Source: Aldrovandia affinis
Taxonomy: Eukaryota; Chordata; Actinopteri; Notacanthiformes; Halosauridae
Length of the DNA: 64,000 bases
Reading direction: 5' to 3'
Assembly (NCBI GenBank): GCA_029706075.1
Contig: JAINUG010000261.1
Location: 1,144,807 to 1,208,806 of the forward strand
Part shown: positions 21,118 through 32,780 of the stretch, piece by piece
How positions within the stretch are numbered: the first letter of the stretch is position 1
Layout of the letters: each line of letters opens with the position of its first letter
Position numbers and translations under genes: made by a program
The notes under the pieces: generated by a model
Seen by the model: the letters and a program-made list of their open reading frames with translations, nothing else
Told to the model about the DNA's origin: nothing
Database searches by the model: none

Positions 21118-21347
21118 CATATTACAATACATTACATTACAGGCATTTAGCAGACGCTCTTATCCAGAGCAACTTACACAGTTTCACATTTCTTTACATA
21201 CAATCCATTTATACAGCTGGATATTTACTGAAGCAATTCAGGTTAAGTACCTTGCTCAAGGATACAACGGCAGTGCCCCCACCTGGGATCGAACCTGCAG
21301 CATTTGCGTTACAAGCCCAGTTCCTTAACCATTATGCTAACACTGCC
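21118..21347 (-). mobile_element. tRNA-derived SINE (family 2)
   Basis: Reverse-oriented copy: tail 'gcagacgctcttatccagag', body 'ttgctcaaggatacaacggc', head with 'ggatcgaacctgcagc' (B box) and 'ccttaaccattatgctaaca'. Confidence 0.85.
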
Positions 21348-22569
21348 ACCCCATATGCTAACACTGCATATGCGCAGGTGCATACTTGTACTGAGGGCAG
21401 AATAAGTCGGCATTCACGGTGTGCAGTTATAGTTGTGCATAGGAAATGGACTGGCAAAAGAGCTGGAAAGGACATTGTACATTCTGAAGCCTCTCACCAT
21501 CACCATCACCATCACTATCACAGCAGATTGCTCCGCCCCTAAAACCCCTGTGACCCCTGCCACTGTAGTTAATAATTACAATGATTGATTTTTGACATTA
21601 GGGATCATAGCTTAATCCGGAACAACATACTTTATGCTCACCCAGAATCAAAGCTGCCCCTGTGTTGTACTAAAACTACTATATTTGTCAAGAAGGTACT
21701 CAACAAATTACAACGAGTGACAAAGTACAACTAGCCTTGGCAATATAATGAGCAGGTGATGGAAACACCTGACAGGTGAGTCACACACCTTCATTTTGGC
21801 CAGCTGTGATCTTTCTGTATAAAAGTTTGGTATTGGTCTCCACAGCTAAGAAAAATAAGAAGCAAGGCACATTACACCATTTCCATACCATTTCTCAGCC
21901 AGAAGTCACTAATCCTGTCAGACGTGCATGCATCACAGTAATAAAGTCATAAAATCTGAAACACAGTAGTAAAAATGTAATCTTGTCTCTTTAATCTTCA
22001 TTAAAAAAATTAAGCTACAAATATTTGTCCCCTAAATACTTCCTCCATCACCTTTGCCCCAGCCACTGCTCTTTGTACCTATTTAATATAGATTTCAAGA
22101 TCATGGGGAAAGCACCTCAATACATAAATGGTACGGAAACTGTAGCATCCCTAGATATTGGGAAAGAAACTTTGGTCAGAGTTTTATGTTTCCTTGTTAA
22201 AGATTTGTTAAACATTTATGAGAAGGATTAAATGACTTCAGTACTGTCTTCATTGTTTCCTGTCACCTAACTTCTATGACTCTGGGCCCCTTACTGCCAC
22301 AAAGCAATGCAAAGTCCAAATAAAAGTGTATTGGTCATTTCTTCTAGCGCTCTGATACATTTGTACTCTAATGCCAAAGTTAGCAGTTTCCCGGTCTAAA
22401 AGAAATGAGTTTGTGCTGGCATGGGAGGAGTGGCATTAACAGGGGTGTGTTTATAAAATTCACTTGGTGAAAAAGGACTAGTTTCACCTAGTTTCCCCCA
22501 ACATATTCTCCACCAAAACATCTTAGCACCAATGAAACGGTTTCTCTGCAATTTTGAAAACACAGTTGC
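21348..22569. other. no recognised gene
   Basis: Unique AT-rich sequence with a (CATCAC)-like run near 21495-21520. No exon with convincing splice signals seen. Confidence 0.35.
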
Positions 22570-22932
22570 AAAGTCTCATCTCATCTTCAGCTGCTTATTC
22601 CTGGTCAGGGTCGCGGGGGGGCTGGAGCCTATCCCAGCATGCATTGGGGTGAGAGGCAGGAATACACCCTGGACAGGTCGCCAATCCATCGCAGGGCACT
22701 ACATACACCATTCACTCACACACTCATACCTACAGGGCAATTTAGACTCTCCAATTAGCCTAACGTGCATGTCTTTGGATTGTGGGAGGAAACCGGAGTA
22801 CCTGGAGGAAAACCACGCGCGGACACGGGAGAACATGCAAACTCCACACAGAAAGGCCCCCGGCCTGGATTCGAACCCGAGACCTTCTTGCTGTGAGGCG
22901 ACAGCGCTATCCACTGCACCACCGTGCCCAGT
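22570..22932 (-). mobile_element. tRNA-derived SINE (family 3)
   Basis: Reverse-oriented. On the minus strand the head reads 'ggtggtgcagtggatagcgc' (A box) and 'gggttcgaatcc' (B box). The body is the common fish repeat with 'gtcgccaatccatcgcaggg' and 'aatttagactctccaatta' on the plus strand, ending near 'ctgcttattcctggtcaggg'. Confidence 0.8.
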
Positions 22933-23380
22933 TGCAAGGTCATGTTATGATAATGTATATTTTATAATTTATATTTTACTAAATGGAAGTCAAAATAAAA
23001 TCGATAAGATCAGTCACATAATGACACGTCATCAATCCCTGGAGCAATGTCACAGCCAATGATGTGTTCTGCAAAGGACGGGGGATGGAGGACATTGGCA
23101 CACATTTTGGTTTTCCTTGAAAGAAACATTTCGATGGAAATACGTGATAAGTGTGAAATGAAGCAGAACAGGCATCAGGCATTACTTTGACTGAGAAAGA
23201 TGCTTCTATCTGGGTTAGGCAAAACTGCATCTGAAAGAAAAATGACCAGAATGAGGCAAATCTGTCATTGAGCCTCTGCTGCAGAAGTCTGCAGGGAAAA
23301 GTCACAAATGGCCAAATACAAACCCTCCTAACAAAGAATATGAACAAAATAAAGACACTACAAACAATCTTTTCAATGGG

Positions 23381-23386
23381 TTTATT
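23381..23386 (-). terminator. polyadenylation signal for gene C
   Basis: AATAAA on the minus strand, about 100 nt beyond the terminal TGA of gene C at 23487-23489. Confidence 0.55.
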
Positions 23387-23689
23387 CATCAAATATTTTA
23401 CATTTGGTGTTCGCTGATTGACATACACATATCCTCTCTGTCTCTGTGGTGTTGGCCTCACAGATTACCAAACATTCCAGGGGCATTCAGAAGCACAGGT
23501 ACATGAACAGAGAAACTGCGGGGACCATAGATAGACTCAGAGCTGGCCTGATTCCCAAACAGCTACATGGGTGTAGGGTAGAGGTGAATGTGGAGGTCAT
23601 CATTATGGGCACAGAGGTTATCTCGGATGTTGCGGTGTTACGTGCAGGTGGGGTTGGGTCACCTGTAGGCGTGGTTGGGTTATCTGAGC

Positions 23690-23880
23690 GGTTTCAAGGT
23701 GTGTTGCGGTTATCCACAACTGTGGTGGGGCCACCTGTAGGTGTGTTGGGGTTATCCACAGCTGTGGTGGAATCACCTGTAGGTGTGTTGGGGTTATCCA
23801 CAGCGAAGGTGGGGCCACCTATAGGTGTGGTGGGGTTATCCACAGCTGTGGTGGGGCCACCTGTAGGTGTCAAAGGGTTA
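23690..23880 (-). repeat. 42-bp coding minisatellite
   Basis: Unit contains 'ggtgtgttggggttatccac' and 'agctgtggtggggccacctg' on the plus strand; about four imperfect copies in exon 2 of gene C. Confidence 0.85.
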
Positions 23881-23949
23881 TCTGCAGGTATGGAGATATG
23901 CTGATGTGCTGGGGTTGTCATTCCAGATGCAGCATTTCTCACCACCTAA

Positions 23950-24880
23950 ATTGAGCACAATAAAAATAAAATTGCTTATAATTGTGATTCCTAAAATGAA
24001 TAACACTATGTATATCACAAATATATCACTTAATGTATATGACCATCATGTTTGAAACACAAACTAATTTCCATTCATTTGTTTGTTTAATAATTACCAG
24101 CTATTTTAAGTGATACTAACCCCTTGCAACACATTTACTTGATTTTGATATAGCGGTATATTAATTATTATTAATTATTGTGAGGAACATTTTAATTGAA
24201 TTAGTCTCATTACATTCTCTAGTTAGTTGAGCTGGCAAGCAATGGAGCCTGGTGTCTCAGAAATGATCAATCCGAACCCTGTGAATTAATGTTACAGTTA
24301 TCCATTAGGCCTATGTATTAACAGTGCAGTCATCACTAACATTGTGTGAGGGGAGTGATTAGGTTAATCAATATCTTTGTTCCTGAACTGTGAATGGACC
24401 ATTGTGGATGGCCCTGCAAAGTATAGAGATGTACATTTTGCAACATATTTCACGCGAATCATGATTTCATTGTTAAAGCATCGTAATATAGCGTTATATA
24501 TATAATAATATAGCCAATAATTAATTTCACTGCACGTCGTAAGTCACAAGATTTGATTTGAAAAATTGTTCATCTGGCTTCAGCGCTCCATTGAAGACAA
24601 TCTGTGTGACATATACATGTATAGATGAAGGCCAACAGCACTCCAAATAAAAAAGATAGAGATTTAGGGATGGAATGACAACAAATATACAAATATGATA
24701 GATAGACCTCTTTGGGCATCAGACACATCACTCTCTGAAAGGCGGACCTGCAAATATCTGCAGATGTTTTAAGAAAAGGCCAAACATAGAATGCAATCTG
24801 CTTTAGAGTGGGAAGAGAAAGGCTTTTGAGGGGGTCTCAGGTGCTGTGGTGTTCACCTGGGAGAGACAGGTGTGCCATGT
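23950..24880. other. intron of gene C
   Basis: AT-rich with no recognised element; lies between the two coding exons of gene C. Confidence 0.5.
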
Positions 24881-25482
24881 GCGTCTAACCTGTGTGCTCG
24901 GAGCCGCCAGCAGGGTCAAAAAGTAGAGGCCCAGGATCGGGGTCTTCATGCCGGAGAGAGAGGGCAGGTGTGCTGGGGCGTCCTGGGTATGATGGAGCTT
25001 CTCAGTGATCTGGAATTCTGGAGAGGATATCGCAGCACTTCCCTACACTGTTGTGTGTCAGCCTACTGAAACAAACAGTACCTCTGATCACAACCTGCCT
25101 CTTTATCTACAGGTGACAGGGACTATAGTGACACGTTCCGTGAGCGGATGACGCTGATATATTGACGTACCACTGTTTATCAATAAGGAATATCGATGCA
25201 TTTTTAAAGCAGAACAATGGGCACAGAGGAATTTGACTTCCCTGTACCGTATGCAAGGTGTGTTTGGTAAAATAATGTAATGCTGCCATTGATCTCTTGC
25301 ATACTTTGGTGGTGCTGGTCTTGTTCTGCTATCTGTTGTATGTTTGGATCTTCTCTGGGTTTTATTTTTTATTACTTTCTGACTTTATTATCTTCCAGAG
25401 ATCGTCATATTATCTGTAGAGATGCAGTTCTTGTGTGGGTAAGTTACAGCACTGAGCATTTTCAGAGAAGAGAACATACATT

Positions 25483-26090
25483 TTTACATTACATTTTAAG
25501 CATTTAGCAGACGCTCTTATCCAGAGCGACTTACAAGATGTGCATTAATACATGGTAAGAACAATCATAGTTCGTGCAAGAGATCAGTGCAGTAATACAG
25601 CGATGAACATTGTTGTAGGCAGCTGCATACCATACCTGTAACACTGGGAAGGAAAAGGTTAGTAATTTTTTTACTAAGTAAGCAAGGATAAATATACAAG
25701 GATAAATATACAAAAAGTACTGAATTAGGCAGTGGTGATGGTAATTGGCTAGGTGTACAGAATTCAGTGGTAGTTGAGTCTGAAAAGGTGGGTTTTGAGT
25801 CTCTTGCGGAAGATCGCAAGTGATTCCGTGGCCCTGACCGATTGTGGAAGGTCATTCCACCACCGAGGGGTCAGGACAGAGAAGAGGTGAGAGCGCGAGG
25901 AGCGGCTGCTGGGTGCCCGGAGGGATGGGACAGTGAGTTTGCCAGAGGAGGCGGAGGTAAGGGGTAAGGGGGAGCAGTTCCTCTAGCTGCTTGATAAGTC
26001 AGCACCAGTGATTTGAATCTGATGCGTGCTGTGATGGGGAGCCAGTGCAGAGAGGAGAGTAGAGGGGTGACATGGGTAAATGTAAATGTA
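25483..26090 (-). mobile_element. L2-type LINE 3' end
   Basis: On the minus strand the coding tail reads 'VTPLLSSLHWLPITARIRFK', then 'SLVLTYQAARGTAPPY' and, after a frame change, 'WWNDLPQSVRATES', typical of the C-terminus of fish L2 elements. The 3' end is 'cgctctggataagagcgtct' followed by 'gctaaatgcttaaaatgta'. This terminal 30-40 nt is the same as the tail of SINE families 1 and 2 in this window. Confidence 0.8.
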
Positions 26091-26145
26091 AGGTTATCTG
26101 TACCCACTAGCAGTCCACCCATACACAAAAGAAAAACGGATTTGG

Positions 26146-26390
26146 TACTGTGTGGAGGACGTCGGTCTCGGCCACGTGGGAGTGGCATGGTTGCCTGTGT
26201 TGTACATGTGGAGTAGGCCTTTGGAGCAGTTAGACTTTCTGGGGGCAGGTTTGGCACTCTCACAGGGTGTGAGAGTAAACCGTCGCCCGGAAGGTTTAAC
26301 TGCTCCAAAGGCCTACTCCACATGTACAACACAGGCAACCATGCCACTCCCACGTGGTCGAGACAGACGTCCTCCACATACTGTTTGTTC
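26146..26390. repeat. 245-bp near-perfect palindrome (foldback)
   Basis: Left arm: 'tgtggaggacgtcggtctcg', 'gccacgtgggagtggcatgg', 'ttgcctgtgttgtacatgtg', 'gagtaggcctttggagcagt'. The right arm, read in reverse complement, repeats these in the same order with few mismatches. The axis lies at about 26265 ('ctctcacagg/gtgtgagag') with almost no loop. No terminal target duplication is obvious. Confidence 0.9.
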
Positions 26391-26596
26391 AAAATGTATG
26401 ACTGTGAACGAGGAGGAAGTAAGTAAGACTTCTCAGACAGACTAGATATTTCCGCCTGTGGGTTAACTATTGTCAGAAAATAATAATAGGGATTATAGTG
26501 TTGTCAGAAGGTGAGTCATTTTATTTTTCATACACAAAAAGCATTCTGTTTGAAAGTCCATGTTGTATAAAATGTATATGAAATATGTATATATTG

Positions 26597-26790
26597 TACA
26601 GTGCCCTCCAGAATGATTGCCACTCTTGGTGAAGATGAGCAAAAAGGCTATGAAAAAATTTCTTTGTTATTCATCAGCTTGGTCTTACACTTAAAATAGG
26701 AGAGAAATCTAACCTTTAATTGAAGTAAAATTATTCAAAATAATTCCTTATCAAAAAATATACATTTTTTCTCTGTGCCCACTTTAGTTT
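26597..26790 (+). mobile_element. Tc1/mariner terminal fragment
   Basis: 'acagtgccctccagaatgat' followed by 'tggtgaagatgagcaaaaag' is the typical terminal repeat of a fish Tc1-like element. No transposase is attached. Confidence 0.6.
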
Positions 26791-27620
26791 AAAAATCGTT
26801 CATGTACATGATAAGTACACAGGAACTGCCCACTTAATGTAAAGTGGAAAACCTTAGTTACCTCTGTGTAACAACAGTGTGTGTACATGGTAAGTAAACA
26901 TTTAAAAATTCAAACCCTGTTTGAGGAAAAAGGTTGTATTTTACTTTAATTCACTTCAGATAAATTAGTTACAATAATAAAAACGGAAAAAGTCATGTAT
27001 AATAAGAGGAACTAGAAGCAACAAACATTAATAGAGGCTAAGAATTTGCATGGAATGGAAAAAGAAAAGAACTTGACATCTACAAGTCACACTACTCAGG
27101 TGTGATGTTTCGTTCACTTACTGACAGTTAAGGCAACCTGGTCTCATGGCTGAAGCTGAAAAAATGTACAATACATTTCAAGTCTGCTGAAGTTTTAATA
27201 GTTTATGTCAGAGCCCTTTACACAATCTGCATGCTTTCAGCAGCTGAAGGAACTAATCAGCTCTATTTTGGCATGGCAGGAAAACAGTTCTCAAAACAAA
27301 AACAAACACATTCATGAAATACATATAACGTGTCATAAACTAGTTTTACTAAGGCAGCCCACAGACTAGCTAGACAGCAAATACAGTTTGTGAACATCTT
27401 TAGCTACCAAGCTAGCTAGCCAACATTTGAACTATACTCTAGCAAGATAGCATTAGCTAGTAGCATTAGCAATCTCATATGTGCTGGAGTGACACACCAA
27501 AGTGAAATGAGGTTACACTGTACCTATGTAGGTAGTGTACCTATACAGGTTTTAGGGCCACTTAATGTAAAGTGGGACCAAATTATTTTATGCCAGTGTC
27601 AGCCTTTCCAGCACTATGAG
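26791..27620. other. no recognised gene
   Basis: AT-rich. Two 'cacttaatgtaaagtggga'-type motifs (about 26832 and 27550) bracket the stretch and may mark a decayed DNA transposon. Confidence 0.3.
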
Positions 27621-27772
27621 TGTGGTTCTCTGTGGCTCAGTTGGTAGAGCACAGCGTTGGCAACGCTTAGGTTGTGGGTTCAATTCCCACTGGGACCACA
27701 TATACTGAAAAATGTATCCATTCACTACTGTAAATTGCTTTGGATTAGCATCTGCTAAATGGCATATATTAT
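27621..27772 (+). mobile_element. tRNA-derived SINE (family 1)
   Basis: Full head with A and B boxes, body and tail 'tgctttggattagcatctgc', ending in an ATT run. Confidence 0.85.
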
Positions 27773-28866
27773 ATTATTATGAGCGAATATTCACAGGGCA
27801 TTTGATTTGCTATTTGGATGCCATAATGATTGAATCAAACACATTAGCTCTTTTTTTTGCTATTCAGCTAGAAATCTTTATTTATTGTGTATTATATGTT
27901 ATATATTACAGCAAGGTGTTTTTTAATTTTGTGTTAATTGCCTGTTGCTGTTCACTGTCACAGTACTGGTTGGCAGAAATGGCATTGGACCTTCATTCTA
28001 AGATTAGATTGGGGAACAATGAAGTTTTCTACTAAGCAGTTTCTAAGGCAAACATTTTTTACTGCCCTTTGACATCAATAAAAGAGCATTCCCATCACTA
28101 TCTTTAAAGGCATTCTTCAGTTTGACTTTTTTACATTTTCCTCAGCACCTTCTGCACAAAATGAGGGAAAAGTGCAACTCAAACCAAGAGTAAGATTTTC
28201 ATATTTGTCATGATCTTTTACTGTAGAGAGTACATTTGAGTTATCTCTAAACTGATGAATTGAGAGATAACATACCTTTACTTCAGAGAACAAAGCAATT
28301 AGTGTTGACTGAAAGCTTGCTAAGTACCTGACACTATGTAAAATGGCAATCAGTCCTAAATACAGGCAAGTAATGCGAAGTGTGTGTGTGTGTGTGTGCA
28401 TGTGGGAATGATCCTGTTTCGATTAATGAACTACCAGTGTAATATACCTGCATATTTATTTGGTATTTAGTTGGGTCTGAAATAACATCAATATCCTTCC
28501 ATTCCTAAATAAGCAGTTTGTCTGGCTGGCTGATTTATATTGAGTGTGTGATCTAAATCAGAAAGCAGGAAACACCCAAACATGTCACTGGTTTATTACA
28601 TACATTACCTACAATTCTGGGTCAATTCATATAATTCACTTTGCTATTGAACTCGATCATCTGAAGTGAAGGCAGGCACTGGAATGGACTATCCCATAAA
28701 CATAGACAGAGTGGTGGTGTTTTTGGGGGTATGGAAATGTGGTTAATTTGGGAGATATGAGCCCCTGCTCTGGTTCCGCTGGTTGGCTAATTTCTGGCCC
28801 TCTGCTATGCAGTAAGCAGTAAGGTTCTCTCTATAGTTTGGGTCTGAGTCGGACTCACTTACCCCG
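27773..28866. other. no recognised gene
   Basis: AT-rich, with a short TG tract at 28380-28398. The longest open frame (27712-28035) starts inside the SINE and shows no family features. Confidence 0.35.
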
Positions 28867-29190
28867 TCCCCAGACTGAGTGTATGACAGGTGTGTGACAG
28901 AGTGAGACAATTGTGTCATGGTGCTTGACAGGTGGAATTGTGAGTGACAGGTGTTTCATAGGTGTCTGTGTGTGTTCAACAAATGTGATAGTGTGCATGT
29001 CAGGTGTGTGACAGGTATGTGTAAGGTGTGTAACAGGGAGACAGGTTTTGGACAACTATGTGACAATGTGTGATAATGTTTGACAAAGGTTTCAAATGAA
29101 TAAAATGTGGATAGTATGTGAGACAGGTGTGTGGCAGTGTGCATTTGGTATCTAATGGATGTCTGACCATGTGTAACAGGTGTAAAAAGG
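28867..29190 (+). repeat. degenerate 'gtgtgacaggt' tandem tract
   Basis: About 320 bp of loosely repeated 'caggtgtgtgacag' words with varied spacing. Confidence 0.7.
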
Positions 29191-29329
29191 TCTAATGGTG
29201 AGCGACAGTGTTTCAGTGTTCATATTGCATGTTTTATTGAAGAAACAAAATTTAACAGCAGAAATGATTGCTCTGCATATCTTTTTTTCACATACATGTC
29301 ATGTCTCAGTTCTGTCTATGAGGAATGTT

Positions 29330-29505
29330 TCAGTCTGTGGGCTGCGTCACAGTCTGTGGGGCGTGTCTGAGTTCTGTGTGTGGGGTTTCAATCTGTGGGC
29401 TGCGTCACAGTCTGTGGGGCGTGTCTCAGTTCTGTGTGTGGGGTTTCAGTCTGTGGGCTGTGTCACAGTCTGTGGGGCGTGTCTCAGTTCAGTCTGTAGT
29501 CAGTC
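29330..29505 (+). repeat. 58-bp tandem repeat, about 2.8 units
   Basis: Unit begins 'gtctgtgggctgcgtcacag' and includes 'tctgtggggcgtgtctcagt' and 'tctgtgtgtggggtttca'; units are nearly identical. Confidence 0.9.
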
Positions 29506-29565
29506 TGTTCATTATGTACGTCATGACTCCAGTCCCAATACAGGCAATAACAATACAGCATAGTA

Positions 29566-29745
29566 GCTAAGAGACAAGGCTTGCAACCAGACAGCTGCAG
29601 GTGTGACTCCCAGTTAGGGAACTTCCATTACACCCTTGAGCGAGCTACTACGGCCTGAGTTGTTACTGTAAATATTAAGCTATATAAACAGACAAAATAT
29701 AAAAAAATTGAGCGATACGAGTTGCCCTGGAAAAGGGCATCTGAA
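29566..29745 (+). mobile_element. decayed family-2 SINE
   Basis: Recognisable order: 'gcatagtagctaagagacaa', 'gcaggtgtgactcccag', 'acacccttgagcgagctact', then 'gccctggaaaagggcatctg' in place of the tail. Confidence 0.5.
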
Positions 29746-30639
29746 AAGCAAATGAATAATGAGATGCTAGTCAAATCACTTGTTCAGAGAAAAACTGGCG
29801 GTATGTACAGCACGATGCTCACTTGTGAGACACACTCTAAAGAAGGGTGGGGCTGCCTATCAAGGCCACATCCCCGTACGTACACAGAAAGAGCGCTCCC
29901 TGCTGGAGTGGCAGAGTTCTCCTGATGTGGAGAGACCGATTCACCTCAGAGGGACAGGGGGGAGGGGGGCTCTGAGGACCGATGGAGGCCTTACTGGGGA
30001 TGTCTCGTGGGGATTTGAGAGGGGATGTCCTCTCTCTCGGAGGGTTGGATGGAGGCTGAGGGATGTGGCTGCTGGTAGGTGGGACTCATTCTCAGGGTTG
30101 GAGGGAGAGGAACAGGGCGTAAAACAGAGGTCCCAAGAGGAGGGTGAAGGAGCCCCACAGGGTGGCAGCGCCTCCCGTGGAGGGGCTCGCTTTGGCGGTG
30201 GTCTGCCGGTTACCAGCGGTCACCACGGTCCTGACGATCTGGGCCGTGGAAGCTGGAGCAGAGGCTGTGGTCTGGATGGATGGCGGGCTCTTGTGGGTAG
30301 AGGCCATGTGCCTGGTGGTGGACAAGTTGAGGGCGGTGGGTGGTCCCGGTGGGTGGTGAGGGTGTGGTGTTGTTGGAGGGGCTGTGTGTAACAATGGCTG
30401 GAACACTGGTGGTGTTGTTTTGGGCCTGTTAGGAGGAGAGGGGAGAGAAGTATCCTTTTACTGTATTGCATTGTTATGCTGTTTCTGCTATGTGCCTGAT
30501 ATGTAAAAGACTATCTGGCTATAATTGTTATTATTTAATTGTATATTAATTGTATATTATTATGTAAAAAACAGAGAGTAAAATGATAACAGGACATTTT
30601 TTTACAACAAAAATATAAATGATGTTTTAATTTGGCTGG

Positions 30640-30950
30640 AGCTTTCTTTCCACTGTCTGAGTCAGCCACATATCCCGTGTGGCATGAAAGGTTAGGCTCC
30701 TGAAAGTTTGCATTACCGCAGGCTTTTCAGTGCCGTCCCCAGACTTTGCAAATAAAGGCGTTTGCATATCCAAGTCACGCTTCGTTAAGTATTATATAAG
30801 TGTTCTCTCCCTGATCCTGCCCTTATCTGTTCCACCGCTCACACGCAGCATCGCTTCCTCAAGCGGAGATCGTTGCTGGATCACTTTGCACACAGCGTTA
30901 CAATAAGAAAACGCTTTGGTCAGTTCTTCTGTTTTCAAATCAAACTTGAT
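30640..30950. promoter_or_regulatory. possible plus-strand promoter in the intron of gene D
   Basis: 'gtttgcatatcc' (octamer-like) is followed by a TATA-like 'attatataagtg' at about 30790 and a moderately GC-rich stretch. No reading frame of note follows, so this is a weak call. Confidence 0.25.
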
Positions 30951-32030
30951 GCATGCGCTGTGGCCCCCCTGATTATTGGACTGCCATAGAAGTTCTTCTC
31001 AGAATGAACGGTTAAAGCAATCAATTTTGTGACACGGTAACACAAATTGCAATAAAAAAAAGTTCCCTGAGGGGAAAAAACTATTAATTATATATATATA
31101 TTTTTTTAAAAGTGACTAGCAACAAACAACACTTTGCTCAGATGCAGTTTATATTGCACATGCTCACTCTCGTTAGACAGATATGCATAGAGTGAATTCA
31201 TTTAATGAGTAAACTGACAATATTGTTTCCACCTGTTTTACAACAGTACAGCACAACAGGACATTAACTGAATACCACATTCAGTTATTTCATTCCCGTT
31301 CTATAGTCTTGGTAAAGAAAACATTTCAAATGAACAAATGAAAACCCTTTCGTTTCTCAGTCAGGTGTTTTTTGGGAGTGGGTTAACATCTTACGGAAGC
31401 TGCCTTTTTTGTTTTGCAGGCAATTTTCAGGACTGCGGTGTAAGGGATGTTGTAAATAGGGTAGCTTGAATGTGAATGTGAATGTTCTTTTTAAACTAGA
31501 GCTATATTTGATTTTTAATGATTAATCATAGGTACATGAGTCATTCATTCAGGTTCAAGACTAGAAACTCAAATAAAGTGACACTGGAATAAGGAAGAAA
31601 ACTAGAGGAGTCTGCTCAGTTGCCAATTTGTGCCTAGCAACAGTACGGAGGGCCATTCAACTTCACGGCATTCCTGACAAGGCATTCTTATTCGTCCACT
31701 CTTGCTGTGTTGTTCCACAACGAGAAATTAACCAATGCTGTTGTGACTGTCGAAGGAAGTGCTCCTCTTAGTGGGATATAAGTCCATCCTACCTTTTGAG
31801 AGTCTACTAGCAGGCCACAAGAGGTGACCTGTTCCAGCCCTTCGACTTAGACTAGGGTGTGCTTGTGTCTTGTGAAGCTGCCACTGTCACTGAGCAGTCT
31901 TTATCCAGTCAAGTAGCCCAGCTGTATTGACTTGACTCAGCCTCTCCTGTCTTGTACTCTTTACCTCGAACGCTAGTTAACTGAAGCTGGGCGTCCTGAA
32001 CTAGCCATGGCTCTCACTCTCAACTGCAGT
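30951..32030. other. intronic, nothing recognised
   Basis: Part of the intron of gene D; AT-rich, no repeat family recognised. Confidence 0.35.
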
Positions 32031-32039
32031 ATTCTCACC

Positions 32040-32780
32040 TATTTCCAAGTATGCATCGGTTTTCCCCACTATGTGCTGGTATACTACAGTATGTGCCATT
32101 ATGTGCAAGAATGTACCACAGCGTGCACCAGTATTCACTAGTATATCACAGTATGCATAAGAATGCATAAGCATCTTCTGGTATACCAGTGTGCACTAGA
32201 ATGCACAAGTATGCTCCAGCATACCCCAGTATATGCAAGTATGTGACAGTGTAACAGTATTCACTACTATGCACAAGTATGTGCCAATATCATACTATAT
32301 GGTACACAAGTATTTACCATACCACAGTATGTTAGAGTATGCACAAGTATCTTCCAGTATACCAATGTGCACTAGAATGCACAAGCATGTGCTAGTATGA
32401 ACAAGTATGCACCAGCATAGCCCAGTATATGCAAGTATGTGACAGTATAACAGTATTCACTAGTATGCACAAGTACAGTATCTGCCAGTATACAACAGTA
32501 TGTGTTTGTATGTGCAAGCATGTGACAGTATAACAGTATTCACTAGTATGCGCAAGTATTCAACAGTATAGAACATTATGCGCCAGTATATGTGTATGTG
32601 CCTGTATACCACAGCATGTGTCCAGTATTCACATATTTGCTGCAGTACACCACAGTATGTTCAAGTATGCATAAGTATACCACAGCGTGTGTCAATATTC
32701 ACCACTATTCCCCAGTATGCACCAATATTTCCCAGCATGTGCCACTGTACCGCAATTTTCACTAGTCTGTCACAATGTGA
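32040..32780 (+). repeat. degenerate short tandem repeat, about 740 bp
   Basis: Built from words such as 'agtatgcacaagtatg', 'ccagtata' and 'acagtat' in irregular order (basic period about 10-13 bp). Lies in the intron of gene D. Confidence 0.85.

Larger units (their letters stand above)
23487..24949 (-). pseudogene. small mucin-like surface protein, copy C
   Basis: Exon 1 (24949-24890, 60 nt) encodes a 20-residue signal peptide, MKTPILGLYFLTLLAAPSTQ, ending in phase 0 at a GTTAGA donor: same length, phase and TQ ending as copies A and B. Exon 2 starts at 23945 after 'gctcaatttag' and encodes a Pro/Thr-rich region with a 14-residue repeat (DNPNTPTGGPTTAV, 42 nt, about four units). It then meets an in-frame TGA at 23694-23696. 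Reading on in the same frame gives 'NRSDNPTTPTGDPTPPARNT', then Ser/Thr-rich sequence and a hydrophobic tail PALSLSMVPAVSLFMYLCF with stop at 23487. The single nonsense codon would remove the tail. The repeat differs from that of A/B, so only the gene plan is shared. Confidence 0.65.

Noticed and set aside
26146..26390. Calling the palindrome a microRNA gene
   Set aside because: Arms are far longer than a normal pre-miRNA and the loop is nearly absent; without small-RNA data only the structure can be reported.
25871..26392. 173-residue minus-strand ORF as a gene
   Set aside because: It runs from one arm of the palindrome into the L2 LINE tail; composite of repeats.
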